Positions 45,611 through 54,800 of a DNA stretch of 64,000 nucleotides are shown in pieces. Within the stretch, counting starts at the first letter, position 1, and each line of letters starts with the position of its first letter. Source of the DNA: Ignavibacteria bacterium (lineage in GTDB: Bacteria; Bacteroidota; Ignavibacteria; Kapaibacteriales; UBA961). A model generated the notes under the pieces. It worked only from the letters and a program-made list of their open reading frames with translations. It was not told the DNA's origin and searched no databases. A program made the translations under genes and the position numbers. The stretch spans positions 124,001 through 188,000 of the forward strand of contig JADJXV010000024.1 of assembly GCA_016720145.1 (NCBI GenBank), in the 5' to 3' direction.

Positions 45611-46309
45611 TTGAAGGATATTGATTTGCAAAAAAGTAAAGAAGATAAGATCAAGATACCGACTATATTGTTGATAGAAGGGCGACCAATTGTACAAGAA
45701 GCATTGAAGCTATTCCTTGTGTCGGATATGGATATGAATGTTCAGACCGCAAAGTCGTACAAAGAGGCAATTCCAATTCTCAAAAAGACAACTAGTAATC
45801 ACGATACAAAAAGCAATAAAATCGATCTGATTCTCTTTGATGTAGTCTGGGCAAAAGGTGAGAGTCTTGAAATGGTTCAATCTATTAAAAAAGATTTCCC
45901 GAGTATTCCAATCTTGGTGATGAGTACAGGATATGATGACAAGCTCGCTACTCGTGTTCTGAAATTAGGGGCATCCGGCTATAAATCTTGTTTGGCGTCT
46001 ATTGAGCAGTTCCAAGAAGGTCTCCTCACTGTTCTCTCCGGTAGAACATATATCAGTCCACTCGTCACCAAGCAGGTGTTTGCCGATTCCTTCCAACAAG
46101 CCGACATGACAGCGCATGAAGTGCTCTCAGATCGTGAATTTCAAATTCTTATTATGATTGCTCTGGGAAAGACTGTCGGGGAAATAGGATTGGATTTACA
46201 ACTGAGTGTCAAGACTATAAGTACATACCGAACAAGAGTATTAGAGAAGTTAAACTTGAAGAATAATTCACAGATTATGCAATATTCCGTTAAGAATAGT
46301 TTGATTTGA
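45611..46309 (+). CDS. LuxR/NarL-type response regulator with atypical receiver
   Basis: 232 residues with a TTG start; an in-frame stop at 45596 excludes a longer N-terminus. The receiver spans about 7-150. Strand 1 reads LLIEGRPI where the acidic pair DD is normal, so only one acidic residue remains. The phospho-acceptor Asp in LILFDVVWAKG is kept, but the conserved Lys is replaced in SGYKSCLAS. A GerE-type helix-turn-helix (LSDREFQILIMIALGKTVGE, then SVKTISTYRTRVLEKLNL) ends the protein. It may bind DNA without ordinary phosphorylation. No sensor kinase is adjacent. Confidence 0.9.
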   Translation: MKDIDLQKSKEDKIKIPTILLIEGRPIVQEALKLFLVSDMDMNVQTAKSYKEAIPILKKTTSNHDTKSNKIDLILFDVVWAKGESLEMVQSIKKDFPSIPILVMSTGYDDKLATRVLKLGASGYKSCLASIEQFQEGLLTVLSGRTYISPLVTKQVFADSFQQADMTAHEVLSDREFQILIMIALGKTVGEIGLDLQLSVKTISTYRTRVLEKLNLKNNSQIMQYSVKNSLI

Positions 46310-46420
46310 AGGATAGCGTGGAAAATAATCGCAGTATAAATTGACAAGATATCTTGTGACTCTCAGATAAAACTTCAGTTATTTAAATTGAGGATATCAA
46401 TGAAGTTAACTAAAACATCT

Positions 46421-46459
46421 AACTAAAAAGGGCTGTTCATTGAACAGCCCTTTTTAGTT
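46421..46459. terminator. Perfect 19 bp bidirectional terminator
   Basis: AACTAAAAAGGGCTGTTCA and its exact complement are separated by one T. It lies between the convergent regulator and haloperoxidase genes, and A/T tails on both sides let it act both ways. Confidence 0.92.
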
Positions 46460-46499
46460 AGAATCGATTGAGGATAAAAGTAAGAAATACTGAAGGTTC

Positions 46500-47843
46500 T
46501 TATTTACCTTTTTCCCGGAGAACAATTTTTTCGAAAATATGATCACTTATTTCTTTACCGTTACGCATAGCTTCGTTGCAAGCATGAAAATAATGAATAC
46601 CTGCATAGATACGGCTCATAGTCACCTCTTGTGCAGCATCTAAGAAGGATTTAAAGGTTCTTTTTGTGAACCCGAACCGAACTTCTGTATCATCGACAAA
46701 TCCCATATTGTCACCAAAAATATTCGTAAGCATTTGAGCTGCACACATTGATATAGTGCTGTGACCGCTCGTATGTTCGGGAAAAGGAGGAGTAGCAAAA
46801 AGTGGTCTCCATGATGAATCTATGTACCTGTTGATATAGGTAATTGGTCGGATTGTATTGCTTCTGTATTTTTCTTTCCAGCAGGATATAAATCCATCGA
46901 ACATGCTAACGCTCACTAATACATAGGCGGATATACTCTCCATCATTGTTTTGTTTTTCATTTTAAGGGCAATACCGGTAATATTAATCCAATGACCACC
47001 CGGTGATATTTGCTTGGTATTAAACATAAAGTGACCTTCGTGAAAAGATTTAATTGGACTGTCATCCCAATACCGCCCGATGAGTTCATGTTCTTTGGTC
47101 AAGCCCTTTGAAATAACATATACTTGCATGTTCTGGTCGTAAAACGGTGATCCTTTTTCTTTACTAAACGGCAGCGGTCCTCGTGGCTTAAATTGATTAA
47201 CCGAATCAAGGGCGAGAGTCCGCATGGTTCCAAAATACGGATCGAGAGGATCGGGGAAATCGGGTGGAGTAGGTTCCCAATTTTCCTCACCTTTCACAAA
47301 ATTATACCGTGGCCTGCTTTGATTTTTGATATGACCATCATCTTTCATCCAAGTGATGACATGTTTCCCACAGCTTTCGCCAAATTCTATTGAATGTTTG
47401 ATCACATCTTTCGGTGTGCCACCTGTTTCAATCTCATGAAGCTGTGCCTGGTACATACTGTCTGCGAGATTCGAACGGTAAAGTAGTTTGTTGACGACGG
47501 TTCGATATGCTTGTATTGCACTCACTCTTGCATCGAGCTTTACATTCGCTTTGGGAGTTGGAAACTCCTTTAAATCCTTAATCTGTCCGGCAAGACTTCT
47601 GAAAGTAGTTCCGTAGCTGACTCGTGCTGCTTCATACGCTGCAATATTCGGGTACGTACAATTTCGCTTAGAAACGGCCGGTGAAAATCCATCAATCATC
47701 GTAATATTTGCAATCATAAGATTCCAGTCATGAATATATCCGGCGCCGGTACTATCCATTAATCCAACGGTCGGCAGTTCTGCTTTTGTCATCGTCAATG
47801 AACATAGTATCAGAACTGCAGTGAATATAAATGTCTTTTTCAT
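46500..47843 (-). CDS. Exported vanadium-dependent haloperoxidase/PAP2-like protein
   Basis: 447 residues from ATG 47843 (MKKTFIFTAVLILCSLTMTKA), a signal peptide. The vanadate/phosphate-binding signature of the PAP2/haloperoxidase superfamily is visible: WKEKYRSNTIRPITYI (Lys and Arg), PPFPEHTSGHSTIS (Ser-Gly-His) and VTMSRIYAGIHYFHACNEA (Arg and His). Length and motif spacing fit vanadium-dependent haloperoxidases or their acid-phosphatase relatives. Which activity it has cannot be told from sequence alone. Confidence 0.88.
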   Translation of the reverse strand: MKKTFIFTAVLILCSLTMTKAELPTVGLMDSTGAGYIHDWNLMIANITMIDGFSPAVSKRNCTYPNIAAYEAARVSYGTTFRSLAGQIKDLKEFPTPKANVKLDARVSAIQAYRTVVNKLLYRSNLADSMYQAQLHEIETGGTPKDVIKHSIEFGESCGKHVITWMKDDGHIKNQSRPRYNFVKGEENWEPTPPDFPDPLDPYFGTMRTLALDSVNQFKPRGPLPFSKEKGSPFYDQNMQVYVISKGLTKEHELIGRYWDDSPIKSFHEGHFMFNTKQISPGGHWINITGIALKMKNKTMMESISAYVLVSVSMFDGFISCWKEKYRSNTIRPITYINRYIDSSWRPLFATPPFPEHTSGHSTISMCAAQMLTNIFGDNMGFVDDTEVRFGFTKRTFKSFLDAAQEVTMSRIYAGIHYFHACNEAMRNGKEISDHIFEKIVLREKGK

Positions 47844-47917
47844 TGTATTCCTTTCATTCAATTGTTTGCAAACCTATAATATAATTATATCTTATCGGCC
47901 CTTGTAGTATCAGTTGT

Positions 47918-49285
47918 CTAACGGACCGGTAATCTTTTCGTAGCGAAGAGTTTTGTAAGTTTCGGAAAATTCCCAAAAAAACTTTCATTGTTCATTCGGT
48001 AGGTGAGGAGGATACCTATACTCCCAAGGACTATATTACCCATCCACATGCCTAAAGCAGGAGAAAGCATATTTCTGTCAGCGAGCTTTTCACCACCAAT
48101 GAGCGACGCCCAGTAAATCACATAAACACCAAGTGAAATCGCTGCACCGATGCCAAAATTACCACGTTTCGACATGATTCCCAAAGGACAGCCAATAAAA
48201 ACAAACACAAAACACGCAAAAGGAATTGAGTATTTTTTATCAATTTCAACCGAATACTTCCGAATCTGAGAATTGTAGTCAGACAGTTGGTAGCATTGGG
48301 ATTCAATCGACGAGCGAAATATCGAGATGCGGTTTACTGCGCGTTCCAAGGCTTCACTTCTCGAAAGTTTGACTGGTACAGAAGTATCTGAGAGAATAGT
48401 ATCGGGCGGTTGATTGGGTGATAAATGTTTAAAAATTCCACTTGTTATGAGACTATCTAGACTACGTCGGTTACTATCAGCCACATCGACCACTGCCTGC
48501 ATATCCTGAATGCGCATTTCACGGTCACCACGGGAGAATACTTTGTCATCCGACCGTGAGAATGCAAAGTCATGCGCGTCAATCGTAAGCTGATGTTTAC
48601 TAAAAGATATTTTGCGAAATTCTTTCGAATTATTACGGAAAAACTGATGAATTTCACCATTGTTGAGCACAACAATCAGCTTGGTAAAGTCAGAATTAAA
48701 TTTAATTTCTCCCGTATCTGCAGACACAACATTACTCTGATTCTGACGGAGATTATCATAAATTGTCACACCTTTTAATGCGCCGGTTGTCGAGTCTACC
48801 GAACGTGAAAGTATTGTATATCCATCGAGTTGCGTCGAAAATTGTCCGGATTCGACGGCAAAAGTCGGTTTTTTCTTCTGAATATCCTGCATGAGTATTT
48901 TAAATCTATGATTTGAGTCCGGCAGGACATCGTCATTGAAGCGATACATTCCGTAAAACGCCAGAAAACCAAAAAGGATAACCGGTAACATCATACGCAC
49001 GAGACTTCCGCCACTTGCTTTAACAATCGTAATTTCATGCGCAGCCGACATCCCGCCAAATGCCATTAGTGTGGAGAATAAAACGCCCATTGGCACCGCA
49101 AGCACAACCATCCAGGAGAGAGAAAGCGCTATGACTTGCAAAATCACCGTTGTTTCAAGTCCCTTGCCGAGGAGCCTGTCGAGGTTGTTCATGAGGAACT
49201 GCATTAAAAACAAGAACATCACAGTCAGCGTTCCGAAGAAAAACGGACCTATATGAAACCGTACAACATACCAGGCAAGAATCAT
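47918..49285 (-). CDS. LptF/LptG family permease (lipopolysaccharide export)
   Basis: 455 residues, with three N-terminal and three C-terminal membrane segments around a periplasmic domain (about 120-350). FLFLMQFLMNNLDRLLGKGL and VPMGVLFSTLMAFGGMSAAH match the YjgP/YjgQ (LptF/LptG) pattern, and the periplasmic part has TILSRSVDSTTGALKGVTIY. These permeases form the inner-membrane part of the Lpt machine with LptB and LptC. Which of F or G cannot be decided. No other lpt gene is near. Confidence 0.88.
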   Translation of the reverse strand: MILAWYVVRFHIGPFFFGTLTVMFLFLMQFLMNNLDRLLGKGLETTVILQVIALSLSWMVVLAVPMGVLFSTLMAFGGMSAAHEITIVKASGGSLVRMMLPVILFGFLAFYGMYRFNDDVLPDSNHRFKILMQDIQKKKPTFAVESGQFSTQLDGYTILSRSVDSTTGALKGVTIYDNLRQNQSNVVSADTGEIKFNSDFTKLIVVLNNGEIHQFFRNNSKEFRKISFSKHQLTIDAHDFAFSRSDDKVFSRGDREMRIQDMQAVVDVADSNRRSLDSLITSGIFKHLSPNQPPDTILSDTSVPVKLSRSEALERAVNRISIFRSSIESQCYQLSDYNSQIRKYSVEIDKKYSIPFACFVFVFIGCPLGIMSKRGNFGIGAAISLGVYVIYWASLIGGEKLADRNMLSPALGMWMGNIVLGSIGILLTYRMNNESFFGNFPKLTKLFATKRLPVR

Positions 49286-49402
49286 AATTCTAATACAAGA
49301 GATTTTGGTAAATTTGTGACAAGACGTGAGTCGGATTAATAACGCACAAATATTATCGACAGAACATTTTCCACCAATTATTACAGCAAAAATAAAAGAT
49401 AT

Positions 49403-50407
49403 ATGATGAAAGCATTCGTATTACGGAAAGAAACATCAGAATTGCAATTAGAAACGCTGCAAATTCCTGTAATTGGTGACAATGATGTTTTAATCAAAAT
49501 GAAATCCGCAGCTCTGAATCGACGCGATGTATGGATTTGTAAAGGTAAATATGCAAAAATTGAATATCCTGCCGTGCTTGGTTCGGACGGAAGTGGAATT
49601 GTCGAAAAGATAGGCAATAACGTAAGCAAAGAGTGGCTCGGTCAAGAAGTGGTCATTCATCCATCACTCAATTGGGGCGAGAATCCCTCCGCACAAAGCA
49701 AGAATTACTCCATACTCGGTATGCCTACTCAAGGTACACTCGCTGAATATTGCGCCGTACCTGCTGAGAACATCTTCCCAAAACCCGTTCATCTTTCCTT
49801 TGACGAAGCCGGCGCCTTTCCACTTGCGTATCTCACCGCATATCGTGCTGTAGTGCGTCAGGCAAATGTTCTACCGGGACACAAAGTTCTGATTACCGGA
49901 ATCGGTGGCGGTGTAGCTCTTGCTGCATTCGATATTGCCCGTGCACTTGGCGCTCGTGTCTATGCCACAACAAGTAGCGATGACAAGCTCCTCAAATTTG
50001 GACTCCTCGGTGGCAATGGTGGCGCAATTTATACGACCGACAATTGGGATAGTGATGTGATGATGGCGACCAATGGATTTGATGTGATAATCGACAGTGC
50101 AGGTGGTCCGAACTTCAACAAACTCACTAATATCACCGTGCCGGGCGGTACAATAGCCGTTTATGGAGCTACAGTAGGCGCAGTGCCAGAGTTAAATCTG
50201 CACAGAATATTCTGGAAACAGCTCAAAATTATAGGTTCGACGATGGGGAATACTGACGACTTCCGAGATATGCTCGCCTTCATGAATACACACAAGCTTC
50301 GACCTGTGATCGACTCCGTGTTTACATTTGAGAATACTCCTAATGCATTTACACGCATGGCTGCTTCTGAACAGTTCGGTAAAATTGTTGTGCGGATTAG
50401 TGAGTAG
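49403..50407 (+). CDS. Zinc-binding-type MDR alcohol dehydrogenase/quinone oxidoreductase
   Basis: 334 residues, start ATG 49403 (ATGATG, so 49406 is equally possible). An MDR fold: the GroES-like N-terminal domain with ALNRRDVWICKGKYAKIEYP, then the Rossmann part with KVLITGIGGGVALAAFDIAR for NADP(H). The catalytic zinc-binding Cys of classical alcohol dehydrogenases is absent, so a quinone-oxidoreductase-like reductase is likely. Substrate unknown. It is divergent from the Lpt permease. Confidence 0.88.
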   Translation: MMKAFVLRKETSELQLETLQIPVIGDNDVLIKMKSAALNRRDVWICKGKYAKIEYPAVLGSDGSGIVEKIGNNVSKEWLGQEVVIHPSLNWGENPSAQSKNYSILGMPTQGTLAEYCAVPAENIFPKPVHLSFDEAGAFPLAYLTAYRAVVRQANVLPGHKVLITGIGGGVALAAFDIARALGARVYATTSSDDKLLKFGLLGGNGGAIYTTDNWDSDVMMATNGFDVIIDSAGGPNFNKLTNITVPGGTIAVYGATVGAVPELNLHRIFWKQLKIIGSTMGNTDDFRDMLAFMNTHKLRPVIDSVFTFENTPNAFTRMAASEQFGKIVVRISE

Positions 50408-50566
50408 GGTTCCACTGCCTACAAATCTTTTTAACGTAAGAAGTAAGCGTTGTAATTGAGACTTCGACAAACTCAGTCTGACGAATAACTTACCGTCAAA
50501 CTGAACTTGCCATGGACAATTCAATTACTCCCGATATTTCGTACGTTGATATCAAGAAAATAGATA

Positions 50567-50917
50567 TTACGCTCCCCCCGCACCTTTGAATTTATCTTCC
50601 TCAAACCAAAAGAGAAAGTTGAATGAAGTGAGCGAACCGTACGAACGGGTAATGTAGTTCTGATATTTAATCTTCTCGCCGTCGGTGAGATTTTTGTCGG
50701 AATTGATTTGCTGTTCGAGTACGCGGAGATTATCACGCACCATGATAACCTTACTTAAGAATTTATCGATGGGAATTTCATGTTCCTTGGCATCTTTATC
50801 GGCGGGAATAAATCGGAGAGTACCACCTTTCCATTTGGGGGCATGTTCACCTGCAGTACGCTTTTCCATTTCATTGACAAGAGCTTTCGCAAGCTCGTGA
50901 ATTTCAGAATAATCCAT
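50567..50917 (-). CDS. Conserved hypothetical protein
   Basis: 116 residues. It has a short but conserved-looking pattern: PKWKGGTLRFIPADKD, then VIMVRDNLRVLEQQINSDKN, and LTDGEKIKYQNYITRSYGSL with a TSFNFLF end. I recall similar proteins in relatives of this group. No signal peptide or catalytic motif; probably a helical cytoplasmic protein. It begins about 90 bases from the divergent folC start. Confidence 0.65.
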   Translation of the reverse strand: MDYSEIHELAKALVNEMEKRTAGEHAPKWKGGTLRFIPADKDAKEHEIPIDKFLSKVIMVRDNLRVLEQQINSDKNLTDGEKIKYQNYITRSYGSLTSFNFLFWFEEDKFKGAGGA

Positions 50918-51004
50918 GTATTTTTGTATAAATAAGTGATAGAAATAAGAAGAATAATTCTATAAAATAAAGGACTTACGCAAGTCCGACACAGCGCAAA
51001 ACCA

Positions 51005-52300
51005 ATGACAAGCGAAATTAAAGAAAATTTAGCACAAATCCTCGAAAAATTATTCTCTCTCCACAGGTTCGGTATAAAGCCCGGACTTGAGCGCACGGAA
51101 ATGCTTTTGGATATTCTCGGGAATCCTCATCGGCTCTTCCCGTCGGTGCATGTCGCCGGCACCAATGGCAAGGGTTCGACCTGCTCGTTCATCGCCGCTG
51201 CACTCACTGCCGGTGGCTATAAAGTCGGACTCTACACGTCGCCGCATATCCACCGCTTCAACGAACGTATCCGTATCAATGGTTGTGAAAGTGATGATGA
51301 ATCTGTTGTTAGACTCGCTCGTCCTCTCCTCGCCGAGGCAGAAATGCAACACACGACATTCTTTGAAATTACGACAGCAATGGCATTTGCCTACTTTGCC
51401 GAACAGAATGTCGATATAGCAATCATCGAGACCGGGCTCGGCGGACGCCTAGATAGTACAAATGTGCTTTCACCCCTTGTAAGTGTAATTACTTCCATAG
51501 ACTTCGACCATACTCAGTTCTTGGGATTGACCCTCAAATCTATAGCCGGAGAAAAAGCAGGTATTATCAAAAAAGACACTCCGGTAGTCATTGCTGAGCC
51601 GCGCGCAGAACTTCGCAATATATTTATTACGAAAGCCGAACAAGAAAATGCACCCCTGACTTTTGTACATGATAAATACTCCGCTGAAATTCTCGAAATG
51701 CACGTAGATTTCTCAATGGATGTACAGATTACTTCACCTGATAAGAAGTTCGAACGCCTCAAATCCTCGCTCTCAGGCAACCATCAACTTCAAAATATCC
51801 TAGCCGCCATCGAAACGCTGAATATTCTCTCGTCATCCTTTCCAATTACAGACTCTGACCTGAGGATTGGATTCGAACATGTCGCGAAATTCTCAGGAAT
51901 CCGAGGTAGAATTCAGCTTTTAGCGTCCAATCCACCGCTCGTTATCGATGTCGGTCACAATCCCGCCTGTTTGCGTCAATTAATCTCAACACTTTCACTA
52001 AGTGGTTATGAATCAGTTAAATGGCACATCGTCTTCGGCGCGATGGCAGACAAAGACATCCACGAAATGCTAGGCATCCTCGCTCCGATTACGAAGCATC
52101 TCTATGCAGCAACTATTGATTACGAACGTGCTATGGCAGCAAGAGATATCGCTGCAATCGCTCATCAATTTGAGGTGCCGGTGACAGAGTATAACGACGT
52201 GCGCTCAGCAGTTCTTGCCGCGAGAACACAAAATGAAGAACCCCTCATCGTTGGTTCGTTTTTCCTCGCTGATGAAGCTTTGGCTGCGCTGGGTATGTGA
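51005..52300 (+). CDS. folC: Dihydrofolate/folylpolyglutamate synthase
   Basis: 431 residues. The FolC P-loop is GTNGKGST (52-59), in VHVAGTNGKGSTCSF, followed by YTSPHIHRFNERIRING and ETGLGGRLDSTNV. The Mur-ligase C-terminal domain carries VIDVGHNPACL. The enzyme adds glutamate to folates in the cytoplasm. It is a single gene, followed by two palindromes and the rny terminator. Confidence 0.95.
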   Translation: MTSEIKENLAQILEKLFSLHRFGIKPGLERTEMLLDILGNPHRLFPSVHVAGTNGKGSTCSFIAAALTAGGYKVGLYTSPHIHRFNERIRINGCESDDESVVRLARPLLAEAEMQHTTFFEITTAMAFAYFAEQNVDIAIIETGLGGRLDSTNVLSPLVSVITSIDFDHTQFLGLTLKSIAGEKAGIIKKDTPVVIAEPRAELRNIFITKAEQENAPLTFVHDKYSAEILEMHVDFSMDVQITSPDKKFERLKSSLSGNHQLQNILAAIETLNILSSSFPITDSDLRIGFEHVAKFSGIRGRIQLLASNPPLVIDVGHNPACLRQLISTLSLSGYESVKWHIVFGAMADKDIHEMLGILAPITKHLYAATIDYERAMAARDIAAIAHQFEVPVTEYNDVRSAVLAARTQNEEPLIVGSFFLADEALAALGM

Positions 52301-52361
52301 GGCAAATGTATGGATGATCATATCGAAACGGTAATCAATAAATATTTGTTTTAATGCAATT

Positions 52362-52437
52362 CCGGTAGAGACGCGATGCATCGCGTCTCTACAAATATGC
52401 AATTTCCGTAGAGACGAGATGCATCGCGTCTCTACAA
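52362..52437. repeat. Two direct copies of the palindrome GAGACGCGATGCATCGCGTC
   Basis: The first copy at about 52363-52390 is a perfect palindrome (GTAGAGACGCGATGCATCGC continuing to GTCTCTAC); the second at about 52409-52436 has one change (GAGACGAGATGCATCGCGTC). Both are separated by ACAAATATGCAATTTCC. Such words are widely dispersed REP elements in several bacterial groups. Confidence 0.85.
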
Positions 52438-52506
52438 ATCACCCTGTATTTATGCAATCGTAGAATATTACCAACCGAACCCAACCATCCCTTCCCCACA
52501 AAAAAC

Positions 52507-52543
52507 AACAGCCGCCCATTCGCAAGACGAATGGGCGGCTGTT
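52507..52543 (-). terminator. Rho-independent terminator of rny
   Basis: AACAGCCGCCCATTCG pairs with CGAATGGGCGGCTGTT around the loop CAAGA (16 bp stem). On the minus strand a T-rich run follows. It lies 18 bases after the rny stop. Confidence 0.92.
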
Positions 52544-52560
52544 CTAGAGAGAGGAGAATC

Positions 52561-54144
52561 TTACTTTGCCAGTCCGTAGCTGCGGTGCTCGCGGATGACG
52601 GTTACTTTGATTTGTCCGGGGTATTCCATTTCGTTCTCGATGCGCGATGCCAGGTCATGTGCGAGCTGGTCTGCATGGAGATCGTCGATGCGTTCGGGCT
52701 CGACGATAACGCGCACTTCGCGTCCTGCTTGGATTGCGAAGGTCTTGGTCACACCATCAAAGCTGGTCGCGAGCTCTTCGAGTTTTTCGAGACGCTTCAC
52801 GTAATTTTCGACGGACTCACGACGCGCTCCGGGGCGTGCGCCGCTGATACTGTCTGCAGCTTGGACGAGGACGGCGATTGCGCTTTCCATTTCGATATCG
52901 TCATGGTGGGCGCCGATGGCATTGCAGATGAGAGGATGTTCTTTGTATTTTTTGGCGAGCTCCATACCGAGGAGTGCGTGTGGACCTTCCACTTCGCGGT
53001 CAACGCATTTTCCGATGTCGTGGAGGAGTCCGGCGCGCTTGGCTTGATGGACGTCGAGACCGAGTTCGACAGCCATAATTCCGCACAAAAAGCCCACTTC
53101 AATCGAGTGATGCAAGAGATTCTGCCCATAACTTGAGCGGTATTTCATACGTCCGACATAGCGGGTTATTTCGGGATGGACGTTGTGGATATTGAGCTCC
53201 AAGAGGGCGTTTTCGCCCACACGAATGATTTCTTCTTCGAGTTCTTTACGGGTTTTATTCACCACTTCTTCGATACGTGCGGGGTGAATTCTACCGTCTC
53301 CCATGAGGCGTTCGAGCGCGACGCGTGCCACTTCGCGGCGGAATGGGTCAAATCCCGAGATGACAACAGCTTCCGGCGTGTCATCGATAATGAGATCGAT
53401 ACCCGTTGCCGACTCAAAGGCGCGGATATTCCGGCCTTCGCGACCGATGATACGACCTTTCATTTCTTCGCTTGCGATATTGAGCACGGAGACGGTTGTC
53501 TCGACCGAGTGGTCGGATGCGGTGCGTTGAATTGCTTGGATTACAAGGCGTTGCGCTTCTTTGTTGGCTGTGATTTTCGCCTCGTCGCGCACATCTTTGA
53601 TGAGCTGTGCTGCTTCGGTTTTGGCGTCGTTAATCATATTTTCCATGAGGAATTTTTTGGCATCATCGCGTGACATACCGGTGATGCGTTCAAGACGCAC
53701 GGTTTGTTCGTTGGCGAGATGCTCGACTTCTTTCATTTTTTCTTGAACTGCGACTTCTCTTTCGGTGATAAGTTCTTGTTTCCTTTGGAAATCTTTTTCG
53801 GTTAGCTGTACTTGTTTCTCTTTACGGGAGATGAGTTCTAATTTATTTTCAACTCCTTCTTCGCGTGATTTGAGCTGCTTTTCCTGTGCTTGCATTTTAT
53901 TGCGTTTTACGTTAGCATCGGCTTCAAATTCTTGTTTACGTTTGTGCCATTCTTCTTTTGCTTCGAGAAGTTTTTCTTTTTTCATAGACTTAGCTTCTTT
54001 ATCCGCTTCATCCAAGATCGCTTTTTTACGTTGCTCAGCATCTGCAATTTTTGCTATTGCGGTCTTATTGCCGGCAAAATAGGAGAGTCCAAAGCCGACG
54101 ATGAGGCCAACTATGCTCAGAATTATAATTGTTACTTCATTCAT
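52561..54144 (-). CDS. rny: Ribonuclease Y
   Basis: 527 residues from ATG 54144 (MNEVTIIILSIVGLIVGFGL), a membrane anchor. A long coiled coil lies at about 30-190 (KAILDEADKEAKSMKKEKLL and similar). The KH domain contains GRIIGREGRNIRAFESATGI. The HD domain has HHSIEVGFLCGIMAVELGLD and LLHDIGK with HHDD, the metal-binding ligands. RNase Y starts mRNA decay at the membrane. The longer frame from 54297 runs through the putative 6S RNA and is rejected. The zapA-RNA-rny order recurs in Bacteroidota. Confidence 0.96.
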   Translation of the reverse strand: MNEVTIIILSIVGLIVGFGLSYFAGNKTAIAKIADAEQRKKAILDEADKEAKSMKKEKLLEAKEEWHKRKQEFEADANVKRNKMQAQEKQLKSREEGVENKLELISRKEKQVQLTEKDFQRKQELITEREVAVQEKMKEVEHLANEQTVRLERITGMSRDDAKKFLMENMINDAKTEAAQLIKDVRDEAKITANKEAQRLVIQAIQRTASDHSVETTVSVLNIASEEMKGRIIGREGRNIRAFESATGIDLIIDDTPEAVVISGFDPFRREVARVALERLMGDGRIHPARIEEVVNKTRKELEEEIIRVGENALLELNIHNVHPEITRYVGRMKYRSSYGQNLLHHSIEVGFLCGIMAVELGLDVHQAKRAGLLHDIGKCVDREVEGPHALLGMELAKKYKEHPLICNAIGAHHDDIEMESAIAVLVQAADSISGARPGARRESVENYVKRLEKLEELATSFDGVTKTFAIQAGREVRVIVEPERIDDLHADQLAHDLASRIENEMEYPGQIKVTVIREHRSYGLAK

Positions 54145-54206
54145 AATAGAATCTTTTACCTTTCTTTGTACGTTGAGATTGAGGTTGTAAGTATGGAAAA
54201 TAATAA

Positions 54207-54444
54207 AGCCGCACCACCCTTTCGTTGTCAGAAAGATGCAGTAAAAGAACTCTGCTTCACACACGGTGGGTGGCTCCCGTATATATTTTACGTCCACTGA
54301 ATCCCGCTATTGAACTTCTCAGAAGTTCGGAGATTTCTGCCTTACGACAGATGAGGCCTGTAATTTATAGTCGGAGAATGCCTCCCAATGAAATTAAATA
54401 TCAGTTCTTTTATTTGCGTGCGACAACGAAACGATGATGCGGCT
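54207..54444 (-). ncRNA. ssrS: 6S RNA candidate between zapA and rny
   Basis: Minus strand, about 238 nt. The 5' end (54444-54422) AGCCGCATCATCGTTTCGTT pairs over 23 positions with the 3' end (54229-54207) AACGAAAGGGTGGTGCGGCT, with only two G-U pairs and one mismatch. Inside, AAAAGAACT pairs perfectly with AGTTCTTTT. At the tip, GAACTTC-TGA-GAAGTTC forms a hairpin. The overall closed rod with an internal loop is what 6S RNA looks like, and 6S RNA commonly lies between zapA and rny (or zapA and ygfA) in Bacteria. No open frame with family features exists here. The closing stem could also help end transcription. Confidence 0.72.
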
Positions 54445-54512
54445 AAGCATCTGTAAATTAAATATGTTCTAAATTAATTTGTACTATAATTATGATATGA
54501 TTTTGCAAAGGA

Positions 54513-54800
54513 TTACTTGTCTTTTTTCCAGCATTGTTCGAGAAAACGTGCCATTTTATCGAGCTCAGAAGTAATTAATTCTCTGTCAGAATTCGCCTGA
54601 AGGGTAATATCATACTTTAGCTCAGCAAGATTAAGAGCAGCCACCACAGCAAGAGTGGAGGTAGATTGATCTTGTAATTTACCTTGAAGTTGTTGGAATT
54701 GGGAATCTACTTCAGCAGCACATTCGAGGATTTTTTGTTCATTTTCTCCACGTAATGTGTATTCTTTTGCACCGATTTTAACGCGTATACTTTGGATCAT
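54513..54800 (-). CDS. zapA: Cell-division protein ZapA
   Basis: 95 residues. The N-terminal globular part (IRVKIGAKEYTLRGENEQKI, followed by LECAAEVDSQFQQLQGKL) and the C-terminal helical coil (STLAVVAALNLAELKYDITL) match ZapA, which stabilises the FtsZ ring. In Bacteroidota it normally sits next to pheT or rny, as here. Confidence 0.9.
   Translation of the reverse strand: MIQSIRVKIGAKEYTLRGENEQKILECAAEVDSQFQQLQGKLQDQSTSTLAVVAALNLAELKYDITLQANSDRELITSELDKMARFLEQCWKKDK

Noticed and set aside
52531..53136. 201-residue frame antisense to rny
   Set aside because: A shadow of the conserved HD-domain region of RNase Y.
54145..54297. 51-residue N-terminal extension of RNase Y
   Set aside because: The codons overlap the structured 6S RNA candidate, while the ATG at 54144 starts the normal membrane anchor.
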